From Maratus speciosus (Eukaryota > Arthropoda > Arachnida > Araneae > Salticidae): a stretch of DNA of 64,000 nt. This document shows, one piece after another, positions 36,194 through 48,030 of the stretch (position 1 is the stretch's first letter; every line of letters starts with the position of its first letter). Location of the stretch: positions 515,019,100 to 515,083,099 of the forward strand of contig OZ010792.1 of assembly GCA_963932465.1 (NCBI GenBank). Reading direction: 5' to 3'. Below the pieces are notes generated by a model. The model was not told the origin of the DNA, did not search any database, and saw nothing but the letters and a program-made list of their open reading frames with translations. The position numbers and the translations under genes are program-made.

Positions 36194-36932
36194 TGTCCAA
36201 ATATACCACTTAGTCTGTTCGATCCTCGTCGATCTATAGTGAAGTATCGTCCCGGCTGGGAGATCTAATCTCCCGTTGTTCATAAAAGAACATGTGGATT
36301 GCAGACCCGGTCTGCTCGCTGTTCTCAGGGTGAGAGGCTTAATCAAAGCTGGAGAATCTATTTCTCCGTACAAAAACTCGGCGGAAACCCGCAAGTCCAA
36401 CTTGCTACTTCGCCTTCATCTCATTAACTGCCTACTCATTAAGGACTCCCTTCTAAGTTCCAAAATTGTCTCTTCTTGGGAGTCGGGGGTTCAGCCAATC
36501 CCTGTTCTCTCTGTTTCTGACTCGCTCGTGTGATTTCAGTTAGGCTACACCTTATTTTCCCACGCTTCCCCGGGGACCATCTGTTTCAAAGTGAAAGACG
36601 GCTGATAACAGGAATAGCTTATAGGCTTTGCGAATTAAGTGCTTTCGCAGCCTGTTCGACCCTGAAATTGATTACTGACCAGCGATCGCTCATCTGGTCA
36701 CCGAAGGACATATCGACTAAGTGCTTCTGTCACAGCTGTCTAGTCTAGAAGATAGATTGTGATCTATCTAAACTTCAGATGTTTTCCGGCGATTAGTGGA
36801 CATAGACTGAATATTCAGAAGTTTGCACACTATCATTTCCAACATATTATGCACCTGGTTTCTGTTTCTCTAATATTGAATTATATGTGCACATGGCAGA
36901 AGAACAGGAATGCCGAACGTTGGGGTATTACA
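36194..36932. other. GC-richer island, possible solo LTR
   Basis: Composition is clearly richer in G+C than on either side. The stretch can be read as starting TGTCC and ending GGTATTACA, and TG...CA borders are the LTR pattern. However, I find no flanking target duplication, primer-binding site or polypurine tract. Short open frames (36276-36533 and 36530-36748) do not resemble known proteins. It could also be a regulatory or unique gene-flanking island. Confidence 0.25.
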
Positions 36933-37020
36933 AATTTTGGAATGAAATGATTTTATAAACATTTAACGGCTTTGTATTTTCGTGAAAACATATAAAAATA
37001 ATAATAAATAAAAGGTAACA

Positions 37021-37272
37021 GATTACTTGGATAATAAAAAAAATTTACTCAAAAAAGAAAAGTTTGATTGGATCAAAAATTATAACGATATCAAAAAGCA
37101 AATCCCTCTCTCTCTAGAGCTATCTTACGATATCAAATGCCAGACCTCCCCTTCTCCTAAAATGATAACGTTATATATGCACGGCCCCCATGCATATAAA
37201 GGGCAAGTAGGCATCGAGGCTGTGTGGGTTTTGAGCATCCGTGACAAATCAAAATATTGCGCCCCTCCTTAG
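37021..37272 (+). CDS. Short open frame, no family recognised
   Basis: Opens at 37027 with MDNKKNLLKKEKFDWIKNYN and runs to 81 codons, ending RDKSKYCAPP. The first part is lysine-rich, the second mixed. There is no clear splice border or homologue that I recognise; it may be a chance frame or decayed retroelement piece. Confidence 0.12.
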   Translation, partial: DYLDNKKNLLKKEKFDWIKNYNDIKKQIPLSLELSYDIKCQTSPSPKMITLYMHGPHAYKGQVGIEAVWVLSIRDKSKYCAPP

Positions 37273-38623
37273 CGGTTAATAAGAGTTTTTATGGTACGGT
37301 CGAGAGCGTGAAGTAGCCCCTTAAAGATATAAGAAAGAAAAAAATTATGTGTGAAGCATCTATTATGAAACATTTTTCAACACATTCAGAATAATGAAAC
37401 AAAACTTCAACTAAGTTGAATTAGGATGTCTACTTGATCCATTTGGAAACGCATTAACCCTTTATGTTCCAAATTATGAATTCACGAGAATTTCATCTTC
37501 TAAAGCATTTTTCGTGAATATTTGAAACTCTATTAGAAGATTTACACAATCATTTAATAAATTTTAGAAGGATTTTGTCCATTAAAATTAATAAAATTTG
37601 AATTTATAGGTTTTTTTTTGCAATATTTGTAATTCTTTTATTTAAAATATTTTTTTTTTTTTTAGTATTTTGTAGAATTAGGAAATGTACAAACATAATG
37701 TTCTTACAATAGAAATATAGAAATATTTCCGAACAAAAACTTACCCCCCCTCCCCCTAAATCTTTCAGCGTCAAGAAAGCTAAAAAGATGCAAAGGCAAA
37801 ATAAATTATTGTTTTAAAAATACTTTTGTTTTGTGAAACCAATAATTCTTTTGGAACAAGATAAAGTAAAGTATCTGTAACTCATTCTTAACTGTATTAG
37901 AGGCATTCTCACAAACTTTTGACTTTTCTATATTTTTCTGTCCCTGAATAATAATTTTTATTTTAGTACATATTCTTAGGGGGGTGGGTGTTAATTTCTT
38001 ATACTGGAAAACATCCCATTGCATGATTGCATATAACAATATTAACTAGATAAATAAGTTTTAGACGACGTCGTGGGTCCAAATACACCTCGAAGTTCCT
38101 AACCGTCCCGTGTCCCTGATGCTGATTTTTAAGTTTGGAGCTGTCTGTATAAAATGGTTTCAATAAAAGTAATTACTAGATATAATATTTTTTCCGAAAA
38201 TGGGACTACTGTTTTACATAAATATGTAGCAAAAAATTAACCTGCACACATTTTTAGGGTTGTTATTATTTTTTGAACTCGGTCCCTGGGTTTTAGATTC
38301 CTTACCGTCCCTCTTACTAAACTTATACAGAAAACCACTTCAGATGCATCCACAGAATTTTTTTCAACTTTTTTCTCGTGCAGAAGTATGCTAGAGAAAT
38401 AATGGCTAAAATTTTTTGACAGGAAATTTACTGCCCAATTTAAATCACCATTTAAATATTTATTTCAGGCATCGTGGCTTTATTGGTAGTCTTACCGCCC
38501 CAAGGTTTATTCCTTGAATTATTCTGAACTTTTCGAGGTAAATTATTATTTTTTAAAATTTAATCCAATGTAAATAACTGTTTCTTAAAATCAATGAACA
38601 TTGTGGCTATCACTTAGTCTTAA

Positions 38624-39047
38624 GGCTCCGCTGCACTGAAACTCCCCGATCACGAAATCCCATGTTAGCCTATGGGAAAACTTTCAAGCGCGATGACTCA
38701 TAACCTAATATAATTATTAAAATACCGTTTTCACCATCAGAAAGTAGACGCCAGATGCCGATGATGTGCGTTTTTAAACATTATCTCCGTAAATTTTAAG
38801 TACATAAAAAATCCCTATAAACTTTGAAATTATTTCCATTTGATTAAATTTTATCATCTTCTTAAAAATACTTAAAATTTACGGAGATAATTTTTAAAAA
38901 TGCACATCATCGGCATCTGACATCTACTTTCTGATGCTGTAAACAGTATTTTAATAATTATATTAGGTAATGAGTCATCGCGCTTGAAATTTTTTCCATA
39001 GGTTAACATGGGATTTCGAGTTCTGGGAGTTTCAGTGCAGCAGCCCC
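38624..39047. mobile_element. TTAA-flanked foldback MITE, 424 bp
   Basis: Arms of about 190 bp carry CTGCACTGAAACTCCC, CCCATGTTAGCCTATGG, GACTCATAACCTAATATAAT and GCCGATGATGTGC, each mirrored. TTAA at 38620-38623 and 39048-39051. The arms yield a spurious short frame on the minus strand. Confidence 0.85.
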
Positions 39048-39137
39048 TTAACATGATTTGCCTATAAATAGGTGGTAATTTTCCTTACCGTCCCATCCTT
39101 ACCATCCCTTTTTTTCCTCTTACCTTCACTTTTTTCC

Positions 39138-39321
39138 TGTTGAATTCAGACACATTTCTCCGGGAGGGATTTCTGTGGCTCCAGGGAGGACATTATAGAG
39201 TTCCTGGGGCGAAATTGCACTTTTTGACCATTAAAAGCACAAAATCTCAAATCTTCCGGGGGGGACATCTCCCTGCTCGGGGGGATGTCCCCCCCCCCCG
39301 GGCCACCTTCTGAATTCAACA
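39138..39321. mobile_element. Small TIR element with TGTTGAATTCAGA ends
   Basis: TGTTGAATTCAGA at left and TCTGAATTCAACA at right are perfect 13-bp inverted repeats bounding 184 bases that include G- and C-rich runs. No target duplication is evident. Probably a MITE. Confidence 0.55.
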
Positions 39322-39930
39322 CTGATACCGTCCCCTATATTTTCCTTACCGTCCCTTCTTTAACACTCCTTTAAGACAATGTTATACCAAAATTTTGTAC
39401 TAAAAATACTACATTGTTATTATTTCTTATTTCTCGTTCTCTTATTTATTATTCCCCGTGGGTACTATGCAAATTCATTATAAGTAAAAATTTAGAAGAA
39501 AATAAAAAGTTATAGCGGTAAAATGGTAAGTAAAATTAAACTCTCAAGTTTAACTTAAACCTCAGTTAAATAAAAAAAATTTCGCTGTTGACCATTTTTT
39601 CTTTATTTTGAATCATTAAGGCATTCATCTATAAGTTTAAAATGTTATTTTAGTAAGTTTAATTTCACCAAATTTTTATTCCTAAAAAGTTAAAAGATTG
39701 TGAGAATGCCCCATTACTACTAATGGATGTATTAAATGAATTGTATAACAAGTTATTTTAATGGTATTTAAAAAGTACCACCAGGTCATAAAGGGTTAAT
39801 GAAAGATTTTTTTTTTTCGCTCCTAAAAGTTCTACTCCCGATAAAATCGACCACCAACGCTACGCCACTGCATGTAGGGCGTCCATAAACGCAATCGCTA
39901 CTTGGTCTCACAATTTCTGAACTCCTGCCT

Positions 39931-40623
39931 CAGGGCCGAACTAAGGGGGGGGGGGGGGGCAGAGGGGACATGTGCCCCAAGCGCCAAAACAAAGGGGCGC
40001 CAAATGAAGGATTATACCTTTGGAAAGGATAATTTTCTTCTGATGGACTGATGGTTTCCATTATTATGAAACAGCCATTATAAATGAAGTGTTAGGTGAA
40101 GATGAAAGAGCAGCTGTAAAAAGTTAGAACTCTGATTTTCTGGTCCGAATGGGAAAAAAAATGGCCACAATTCTTTTTGCAAAAAAAAATTATGGCCATT
40201 TTTCCCCCACTCTGACCAGAAAATCAGAGTTCTAACTTTTTAGGGCTGCTCTTTCATCTTCACCTAACACTTCATTTATAATGGCTGTTTCATAATAATG
40301 GAAGCTATCAGTCCGCCCACCAGAAGAAAATAACTCGGTTAGGAGGGACTCGGATAATCGGGACTCTACTGCATATGTCATTTTAAAAATGATATTTAGA
40401 ATATTTTTGTTGAAGTTCAGAGGGACCTCCCCCTTGGATCCGCCACTGTAGATTACGTAGTGCAGTATTACGTATTTTATGATTACATATTTTAAATTTT
40501 AAAATAAGTCGTCTATTATAAAATTAGTAAAATTCTCTTTGTAAATATACTTTGTGGAAGAGCGGGAGGGGGTGCCAAAATCCATGTTTGTCCCGGGCGC
40601 AAAAAAGGTTAGCTTCGGCCCTG
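39931..40623. mobile_element. hAT-like element with CAGGGCCGAA ends and inverted interior
   Basis: CAGGGCCGAACTAAGG at left and TTCGGCCCTG at right. Flanks TCCTGCCT and GCCTGCCT agree at 7 of 8, an hAT-type duplication. Inside, 40020-40330 is a palindrome with ~130-bp arms (AGTGTTAGGTGAAGATG and complement), and CGGGACTCTACTG at 40363 is a pogo-type end. A truncated reverse copy is at 33560-33937. Confidence 0.7.
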
Positions 40624-40631
40624 GCCTGCCT

Positions 40632-40903
40632 TAGCATATTACAAGGTGAAATTTTGAGAGTTGGAATTTTATTTTAAGACAAAAGACAACGTTATGAAGT
40701 ATCTATTAAGAAGACCTAAAACTGCTTCATTTTGCAAACCGAAATGTCGCATGTGCCCTTAAGTTATCGACTAAATTTCCTATTGTATTTGAAAGAAGTG
40801 GGGGAAAGGCGGCAACGTCTTCTTCCCCTCGGGTGATTCATAAATCTGCGTTGGCAGGCCGAGAAATATCAAGAGTGAAGCACTAAATGAGAAGACTTAA
40901 AGA

Positions 40904-40936
<33 letters not shown>

Positions 40937-41246
40937 TTAAAGATGATGTGACTGAGTGTTCATTTTTGTATCATATTCCAAACCACTTGAGCAGTATTGA
41001 TTTCTATTGTGAATAAAGCCATAATTTCCATCGAGTGATTCTAAACAGTTGTGCTGGTTGACATTCTTTCAGTGCTGAGTGTCGAGATACAGACGATTTT
41101 AAACAATGAAGAATTATTTCAAAAAAGTAAAGCGCATTTTATATTACTGAGTTTAAATACTCGTGCACAAAAATAAAATATAAGTCCACGTGTGGTATAC
41201 TGGTATTACGTAAATATTTCAGAAATAATAAAATGATATAAATCTA
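40632..41246. other. Non-coding DNA with long T run
   Basis: No gene supported. A T run of about thirty bases lies at 40907-40935. Confidence 0.45.
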
Positions 41247-41818
41247 TATAAATAAAAATCTAAATGTTCGTTTGTACAAAATCGCTAATCTCCGAAAGTT
41301 CTTCAACGATTGCTTTGAAATTCACAGATTGAGTTGCATTCGAATACAAGCGTCTTGTTATATACCTATTATGAACCTTACTCACCCCCCCCCCCCCTAT
41401 TCCCACTTTTCTCACCACCACCAGGGGGCGCTTTTAAATTTTTTTCTGACAGCCATCCTGCGATATATCATTAGAAAGCCCTTGGACTACTCTTTCATTT
41501 TATGCAGCTCCCACCCCCCACCCTCCACTTCCCCCGCGTCGCGGCACATTTTTATATAATACATATATATATAAATAAAAATGTAAATGTTCGTTTGTAC
41601 AAAATCGCTAATATCTGGAAGTTCTCGTACGTGTTGCGTGTTCTGGAATCGGCAAACCAGGCAATGCCTATGTCTGCACAGACAATGGAACAACAGAAAA
41701 TATTGTATGCCCACAAGCACTGTGAAATTAAACATTTTAGAAACGTGCGCTTTCTCTTTATTTCTTTTCCATTTAACCAGACTGAGCCACAGCAATGCGT
41801 GGCCGGGTTCAGCTAGTA
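41247..41818 (+). mobile_element. Helentron-like non-autonomous fragment(s)
   Basis: TCTATATAAATAAAAATCTA followed by ATGTTCGTTTGTACAAAATC occurs at 41247 and again at 41567: two starts of the kind common at 5' ends of arthropod Helentron/Helitron elements. The segment ends near 41818 with GCGTGGCCGGGTTCAGCTAG, the GC-rich hairpin and CTAGT end of the same class. No Rep/helicase coding sequence. The family name is from recall of end motifs. Confidence 0.5.
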
Positions 41819-41979
41819 ATAAACATAACTGTAATTTTCTTTTTCTTTTTTTTTTTTTGAAAAACATGCTTTTATTAAAATTCACAAAAATGTAGAAAAT
41901 ATGTAAGTTATTTTAAATGCACTAAAAAGTAGAAAAGTCTTGAAAAAAAAAAATCCTTTAAATTAAATTGCGGCGAGTT

Positions 41980-42120
41980 CGATTATGGGGGATTAATGAA
42001 TTTAAATGGGAATTTTGCCAAATTAGCCAGATATTGACAAGTTGGTTTCCTATATGGCAACTCATTTTTGTCGCCAAATTTGGCGATATTTCGCCAAGTT
42101 GGCTGGAATTTGGCGCTGTC
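41980..42120. repeat. GCCAA/TTGGC-rich repeat, dispersed copy
   Basis: Contains TCGCCAAATTTGGCGATATT and TTCGCCAAGTTGGC, matching in reverse the clusters in the duplicated segment at 34551 and 35101. Copies differ in spacing, so this is a dispersed repeat, not part of one tandem array. Confidence 0.6.
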
Positions 42121-42189
42121 ATTAGTATTTTACAACAAATACTCATTGTTGAAGCTGATGCTGATTTCTCCATAGGAAATCAAACGTAA

Positions 42190-43050
42190 CCATTAAGTAA
42201 ATTTGCCCCCCTTAGGGATCGAATTAAAAAAAATTAATGTCCAATTCATGCTTTGCCCTTAGGAATACATACACATTCCAAATTTTAAAGCTGTATGTCA
42301 ACAGGAAGTGGGTGAAAAATGATTCACAAGATTTAACTGCCACACACAAATATAATTGTAAGTTAAAAGAAAGTATGTAAAAATAAATAGCAGGAAGAAC
42401 GAAATTTTGCTTTTTCGGAACTTAGTGTCGCCCCCGATGGAAAAAAAATCTTTCTCCATATAAAAAAAAGTAACGATTTGGAAATGGATCAATGAAAATC
42501 TGCGTAGAAACCGCATCGAAAAAGTGAACTGGGGCTCTTTAAATCGAACTCGCATCTCAGAAACTACCGGTCCTAAAAACTCGAAAATTGTACCGATGTG
42601 ACGCAGAAAGAGCCTACTTTCAGAAATTCAAAAAATTATTCCGATGCGTATGGTAGAACCGAGAAAATTGGCTAAAAATCGATCGATGAAAAATTTCTTT
42701 TATTTTATGCCCACGGGTTGCCAGAATGTGAAAGCAAGACTTCCAGATGCGGATGTTAAGCAATAAAGTGTACTGGGGGTTTTAAAAAGGCACCCCATCT
42801 CAGAATGTAAAAGGCGTAAAAATTCGAAAATTGCACAGCCCGGCGCAGAAAAAATTCCCTTTCAGAAATTCTAAAAATTATTCTTCTGTCTCAATTACAA
42901 GCTAAGATATTATTTAATATTTCACTATTTTTTTTTATTTCTGTTAAATGCTCATTTTAAAAGGCAGTCACGTGATTTTTTACAGTAGCATTCTTCGGAA
43001 CGGTCTGGAATATTTAAAAATACAGCATAGATGTTCCCTTATTCAATCTA
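42190..43050. other. Non-coding DNA with weak tandem echo
   Basis: No gene supported. Phrases such as CGAAAATTG...GCGCAGAAA...TTCAGAAATTC recur at about 42580-42640 and 42815-42875, suggesting a decayed repeat of roughly 240 bp. Confidence 0.35.
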
Positions 43051-44154
43051 CTTATCTATCTATATATATAAAAGCCGTTCTCTGTGTGTATGTCCTTTAT
43101 ACAAATCTTTAATTTTTGACCGATTTGCACGAAACTTCATGCACATAGGCTTTAGAACGTGGAATAGATCCCTGTCTGCTTTAAAAAATTATCAGACCAC
43201 TATTTATCCCTTTTTTCTACCACTTCCATAATTTAACATTATAGAAATATCTCTTTTTAAATCTTTTTTAATTCAAACGTTTCTTTCCTGTTGCCAAACC
43301 CTAAAAAATGACACAATAATGTGAAAAAAATAAGGATAACGCGTCTATTTTGTTTCTATTTGCCAATAAAAATTCAGATTTTTTTGCTATATTTTTGCGT
43401 GTTTGATATCGACGTCATTCTAAACAGAAAATTTACATTTTTTTGTATATAAAATAAAAACTTTAACTATAAGAGCGGGAAAATAACGTAGCACTTCAAT
43501 TTGAATGTTTTTTTTAAAAATTAAAATATCTATTTTAATACAAACAGTCAAATTTCATGAAAACAATTTAAGAAAAAGAAAAAAAAAAGGTTAGATATGA
43601 CGTCACATTCTATCAAAACTTTTCAACGCGTAATCAAACTCATTGTAAACATATGGCTCCTATATTTTGCTTATTACTTCCATTGTATACTACAGCCATA
43701 TCTTATAGCTATACGTTATCGCTAAGTGTTGTATTGGTTTAGATTCAGTGCTAACATTTTCTGTGATTTATAGCAAAAAGAGAGCGGTTATTTACATTTT
43801 CAAAACAAATCTTGACAGATGTCTTGGTTTAAAATTTATGGTAAATGACATCATTTCATCTAATTATTGTAGATTTAATTTCAATAAAATTTCAAATTTT
43901 CCAAATAAAATTTTAGTAACTACTACCTCATTTGGATGTATTTTTTTGCATTTTCCCCCGTATTCTGAAGGTATTGTATACTTCTGTTACGCGCGCCAAA
44001 AAAACATGTATTTTAATTTTAAAAGTTAAAAAAATCACCACAATGTGTCAAAAGAACATCCCTTTTCTGAATTTAAATTTCGCGAGTTCCAAAATTAAAA
44101 CTAAAAATGTGAGTTTTTTCATAAACTTCAAGTTAAGGCTGTTCATAAAGTTAA

Positions 44155-44543
44155 GGCTGTTCTCAAATCCAAAGGAGCTATTTTCTGACATATTTTTTAA
44201 TTAATTTTTGTTCGGAAACGCATGAAATTGGCAGAAGTTCTTATTTAGAAACTATGTAATCGAAAGATAGTTTCCATTTGTTGGTAAAGGTATAAGATCT
44301 TTCAGTTGGTGTTTTGAACTGAATTTCGGACGCTATAGTGCAATAAAGGATAAAAACCGGTCGTCACGCAACCACAATTGCTCATAACTCGATAAGTAAT
44401 TTATTTATGAAAAAAGGAAAAACTCATTTCAATTCAAAATCGCTTTAATAGTCAGGCCTACAAATTTTAAGCCTTTACGTTTAATGAGTGAGAAAATGTG
44501 TCAGAAAGTTTGGCGTTGTTGAGCAGGGAACTGGAGAAGCACC
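44155..44543 (+). mobile_element. TTAA-flanked MITE family K, copy 1
   Basis: Ends GGCTGTTCTCAAATCC and GGAGAAGCACC, with TTAA on both sides (44151-44154 and 44544-44547). Diagnostic interior: GGAAACGCATGAAATTGGCA, GTTTTGAACTGAATTTC, GTTGAGCAG. The 16 bases before it repeat AGTTAAGGCTGTTC, a duplicated terminus. Two further copies are at 50286 and 57753. Confidence 0.8.
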
Positions 44544-45327
44544 TTAAGCATTTGCAGGTTAGTATTTTGTAATCAAGTTGCATGCCAGATAGTCGCTTAA
44601 AACATAAGTCATTCTATATTGTTTTAAACAAAGGTGCATGCCATAATAGGTGTCAGGCACACTCATTAAAATAAGAATACTCTAGCGCATCACAGCCCCA
44701 TTACCGAAGATAAAACCGTCAATATACTTAGAGATAAAAATAGTTCTGCATTTTTCATTTAGCTAATAAGACTAATCCTTCATGATTGGGTTCACATGAT
44801 TATATAACTTTCCCCTATAATTCTATGACTAAGCACCGGAAAACAATATGTTACGCACTAAAATCTTCCCTAAAAAACTAATATTGTAAGTCGCATGGAA
44901 ATCCGTTCTGAAGAATTCAAGTTATATGCACCCGGAACGAAATTCCCATTTGAATTTTATATACTTATCAGGTTATTTTGAGTAGTTTGATTTGATATCT
45001 GTTAAATTCGTGTTTTATTTTATTTTATTTTTGGCGTTTCAATTTCGTTTGTCAATTTAGTTATTGAATATTACGCGAAAGCAAACAAATTCTGAATTAT
45101 TTACAATGTTTTTAAACAATTGAGTTAATCTTTTGTATTTGGGTTGCTAAAAATTATTTTAAAACCCATAAAAAATTCGTAAATTGAGATAAACATTACA
45201 AACAAATATCACTGAAAGTACTTTTGTTTTCTATAATACGTTGGAACAATCGAATATACAATGTTTAGATGTTAAACTGTAATAAAAGGGAAATTTGTTG
45301 TGTTAGGTTGTTGCCACCTAAAATATG

Positions 45328-45936
45328 ATTAAACAAAAACCTAATTTGCAGAACAAATTAAAAAAACAAAATTTATTTCCTAAATTGTTTAAGCCCGAGA
45401 AGGGGCAGATATTAAGATATTTCATTCAATTCGTTCTACATTCAATGTTAAATTTTTGTAACAAATAAGCTAAACCAATAGAGCATTAAAAAATAAAAAT
45501 GAAATTCATACAATATAATGCTTTAAACACCTATATACTTAGATTCCGTTCAAATGAAATCGAAATAAATCTTAGACTTTTTTTAAAGTTTTGTATTTTG
45601 CATGTATCTTATCATATTATGTACAATCGTCATAAACATAATGCAAAATCTGCAGTACAAATAGATATAACTTAAAAATGGAAAAAGTCTAAGATTTATT
45701 TAAATTTCATTTGAACGGAATCTAAGTATATAGGTGTTTAAAGCATTATATTGTATGGATTTCTTTTTTATTTTTTAATGCTCAATTGGTTTAGCTTATT
45801 TGTTACAAAAATTTAACATTGAATGTAGAACGAATTGAATGAAATATCTTAATATCTGCCCCTTCTCGGGCTTAAACAATTTAGGAAATAAATTTTGTTT
45901 TTTTAATTTGTTCTGCAAATTAGGTTTTTGTTTAAT
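45328..45936. mobile_element. Foldback element, ~255-bp arms, ATG flanks
   Basis: ATTAAACAAAAACCTAATTTGC-type end at left and its complement at right. The arms include TTTAAGCCCGAGAAGGGGCA and ATATACTTAGATTCCGTTC with complements. ATG flanks both ends (45325-45327 and 45937-45939). A 3-bp target fits PIF/Harbinger-type insertion, but short matches also arise by chance. Confidence 0.75.
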
Positions 45937-46433
45937 ATGTCAAGTTTTTTAATAACTACTACATTCAGAGAAACGCATTTCAAAATTAATGGAGGGTATC
46001 TTCATCAGGTTTTGATTTGTGCGATATCGCATCACAATTTGTGATGCAATTTACCTATGTATAATTCAAAATGTTTCACTAGTGCAGTAATGCAGGTTGT
46101 TGTAGTTTGGTCAAAAAATTACAATCTGAACTTAAAAATCTGCTTGAAAATGTCATTTTTTTCCCACTATGACGTCATATTCATCTTCTTTTTATTTCTT
46201 AAAAAAAACTAGTTGGATGTGCCAGTCCCAAAACTTTCTTCTATCTTATACATCTTAATATTTCAAAACCTATTTACACAAGTTAATACTTCAATATTAT
46301 TAGTTCAATACTATACCAACTTTGATTTTCATCTTAAATTTCTGCTCCAGGCAATTAAACGGACTAAAAACGAGTTACTCTATATCATGATATTTGTTAA
46401 AATTATTAATTTTTCCTTATTCTGTTGTTATCA

Positions 46434-46500
46434 GGTGTTTGCGAATAGCCGGCTTAGCAGAAGGCGAGTTCCCGCCGCTGCACGAGCCGCCGATGCACAA
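46434..46500 (+). other. GC-rich exon-like patch, weak
   Basis: Following a pyrimidine-rich CTGTTGTTATCAG, about 66 bases are much richer in G+C than either side and read LRIAGLAEGEFPPLHEPPMH in one frame. It has no downstream donor before it merges into the tandem array. It may be a captured exon fragment, an old transposon part, or chance. Confidence 0.15.
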
Positions 46501-46599
46501 TAGAACAACGAAAAATCAAGAAAAGTATACAAAAATCGCTATCACAAAGCCCCTTTACCGCGCAATATTTCCAAATTCAAAGAGGACCTGTTGGCCAAA

Positions 46600-48030
46600 T
46601 CCAAAAACATGCACAAAAAAATTTTGGTTCAATTGTATGCACAATTTTATACACTGTTCGATGGTACAGGAATGAAAATGGCACAGCGATCGCAATTATA
46701 GCGCCCCCTTCAGGCAGAATTTTTTTAAGTTCAGGGAGGACTTGCTTGCCATAGCCAGAAACATACAAAAAATTTGGTTCAATTATATGCATAACTTCAT
46801 ACACTTCTCGATGTTACAATAATGAAAATGGTACAGACATCGCAATTATAGCGTCCCCTACCGGCAGAATTTTTCCAAATTCAGGGAGGACCTTCGTGCC
46901 ATGACCAAAAACAAACACAAAAAATTTCGTTCCATTCTATGCATAACTTCATACACTTTTCGATGGTACAATATTCAGAATGGCACAAAAATCGAAGAAA
47001 AATCACTATTACAGTGCCCCTACCGGCGATTTTTTTACAAATTAAGGGAGGATCTCCTTGCCATAGCCAAGAACTTAAAAATTTTTTTTGGTTCAATTCT
47101 ATTCATAACTTCATACACTTTTCGATGGTACAATATTCAAAATCGCTATTACAGCGCCGCCTACCAGCGAATTTTTTTTTAATTCAGGGAGGATCTGCTT
47201 GCCATATCCAAAAACTTAAAATAAAAATCTGGTTCAATTCTATGCATAACTTCATACATTTTTGGATGGTACAATATTCAAAATCGCACAAAAACCGCTA
47301 TTACAGCGCCCCCTACAGCTGAATTTTTTTCAAAATTCAGGGAGGACCTGCTTGGCACAGCCAAAAACGTAAAATAAAAATTTGGTTCAATTCTATGTAT
47401 AACTTCATACACTTTTCGATGGTACAATATTCAGAATGGCACAAAAATCGAAGAAAAATCGCTATTGCAGTGCCCCCTACCGGCGATTTTTTTCAAAATT
47501 CAGGGAGGACCTGCTTGCCACAGCCAAAAACGTAAAATAAAAATTTGGTTCAATTCTATGCATAACTTCATACACTTTTGGATGGTACAATATTCAAAAT
47601 CGCACAAGAATCGATATTACAGCGCCTCCTACCGGCGACTTTTTTCCAAATTCAGGGAGGACCTGCTTGCCATATCCAAAAACTTAAAATAAAAATTTGG
47701 TTCAATTCTATGTATAACTTCACACACTTTTAGATGGTACAATATTCAAAATCGCACAAAATTCGCTATTACAGCGCCCCCTACAGGCGAATTTTTTCTA
47801 AATTCATGGAGGATCTGCTTGCCATAGCCAAAAACTTAAAATAAAAATTTGGTTCACATCTATGCATAACTCCATACACTTTTTGATGGTACAATGGCGA
47901 CAGACAGACGGACAGACATTTTCTATAAACATGTTTTTTGGAATCTCTGACCCCTAAAACGTGTAAATCCGTCGAAAACCGGAAGTCGAAAAAAATTTCG
48001 ATTACAATACTTTCTTCTATTGAAGATAGA
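46600..48030 (+). mobile_element. ~150-bp tandem array with conserved hairpin tail (type B)
   Basis: About nine units marked by TTTGGTTCAATTCTATGCAT at about 46624, 46774, 46928, 47088, 47230, 47382, 47526, 47698 and 47850. Each also carries ACACTTTTCGATGGTACAAT, a CAGCGCCCCCTACCGGCG block and TTCAGGGAGGACCTGCTTGCC. After the array come GACAGACAGACGGACAGAC, ACATTTTCTATAAAC, GAAAACCGGAAGTCG and the hairpin ACTTTCTTCTATTGAAGATAGAAGAAAGT with A residues. That is the same tail as at 18330-18508. Confidence 0.75.

Larger units (their letters stand above)
37458..39795. mobile_element. piggyBac-type element, about 2.3 kb
   Basis: TTAA flanks (37454-37457 and 39796-39799). Left end CCCTTTATGTTCCA; right end TGGTCATAAAGGG (reverse CCCTTTATGACC). 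No transposase is visible: the interior is AT-rich with poly-T runs and contains the foldback 38624-39047, the small inverted pair 39138-39321, and repeated TTACCGTCCC phrases. It may be a non-autonomous copy enlarged by later insertions. Confidence 0.6.

Noticed and set aside
36276..36748. Two open frames of 72-85 codons in the GC-richer island as a gene
   Set aside because: They lie in different frames, no splice pair joins them cleanly, and no motif was recognised.
38460..38500. tRNA-like A box in GGCATCGTGGCTTTATTGGTAG
   Set aside because: Only a loose A-box match. No B box or cloverleaf downstream, so neither a tRNA nor a tRNA-type SINE is supported.
43748..44204. Overlapping open frames of about 90 codons
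   Set aside because: AT-rich, phenylalanine/isoleucine/lysine-heavy, and running into the family-K MITE; consistent with chance.
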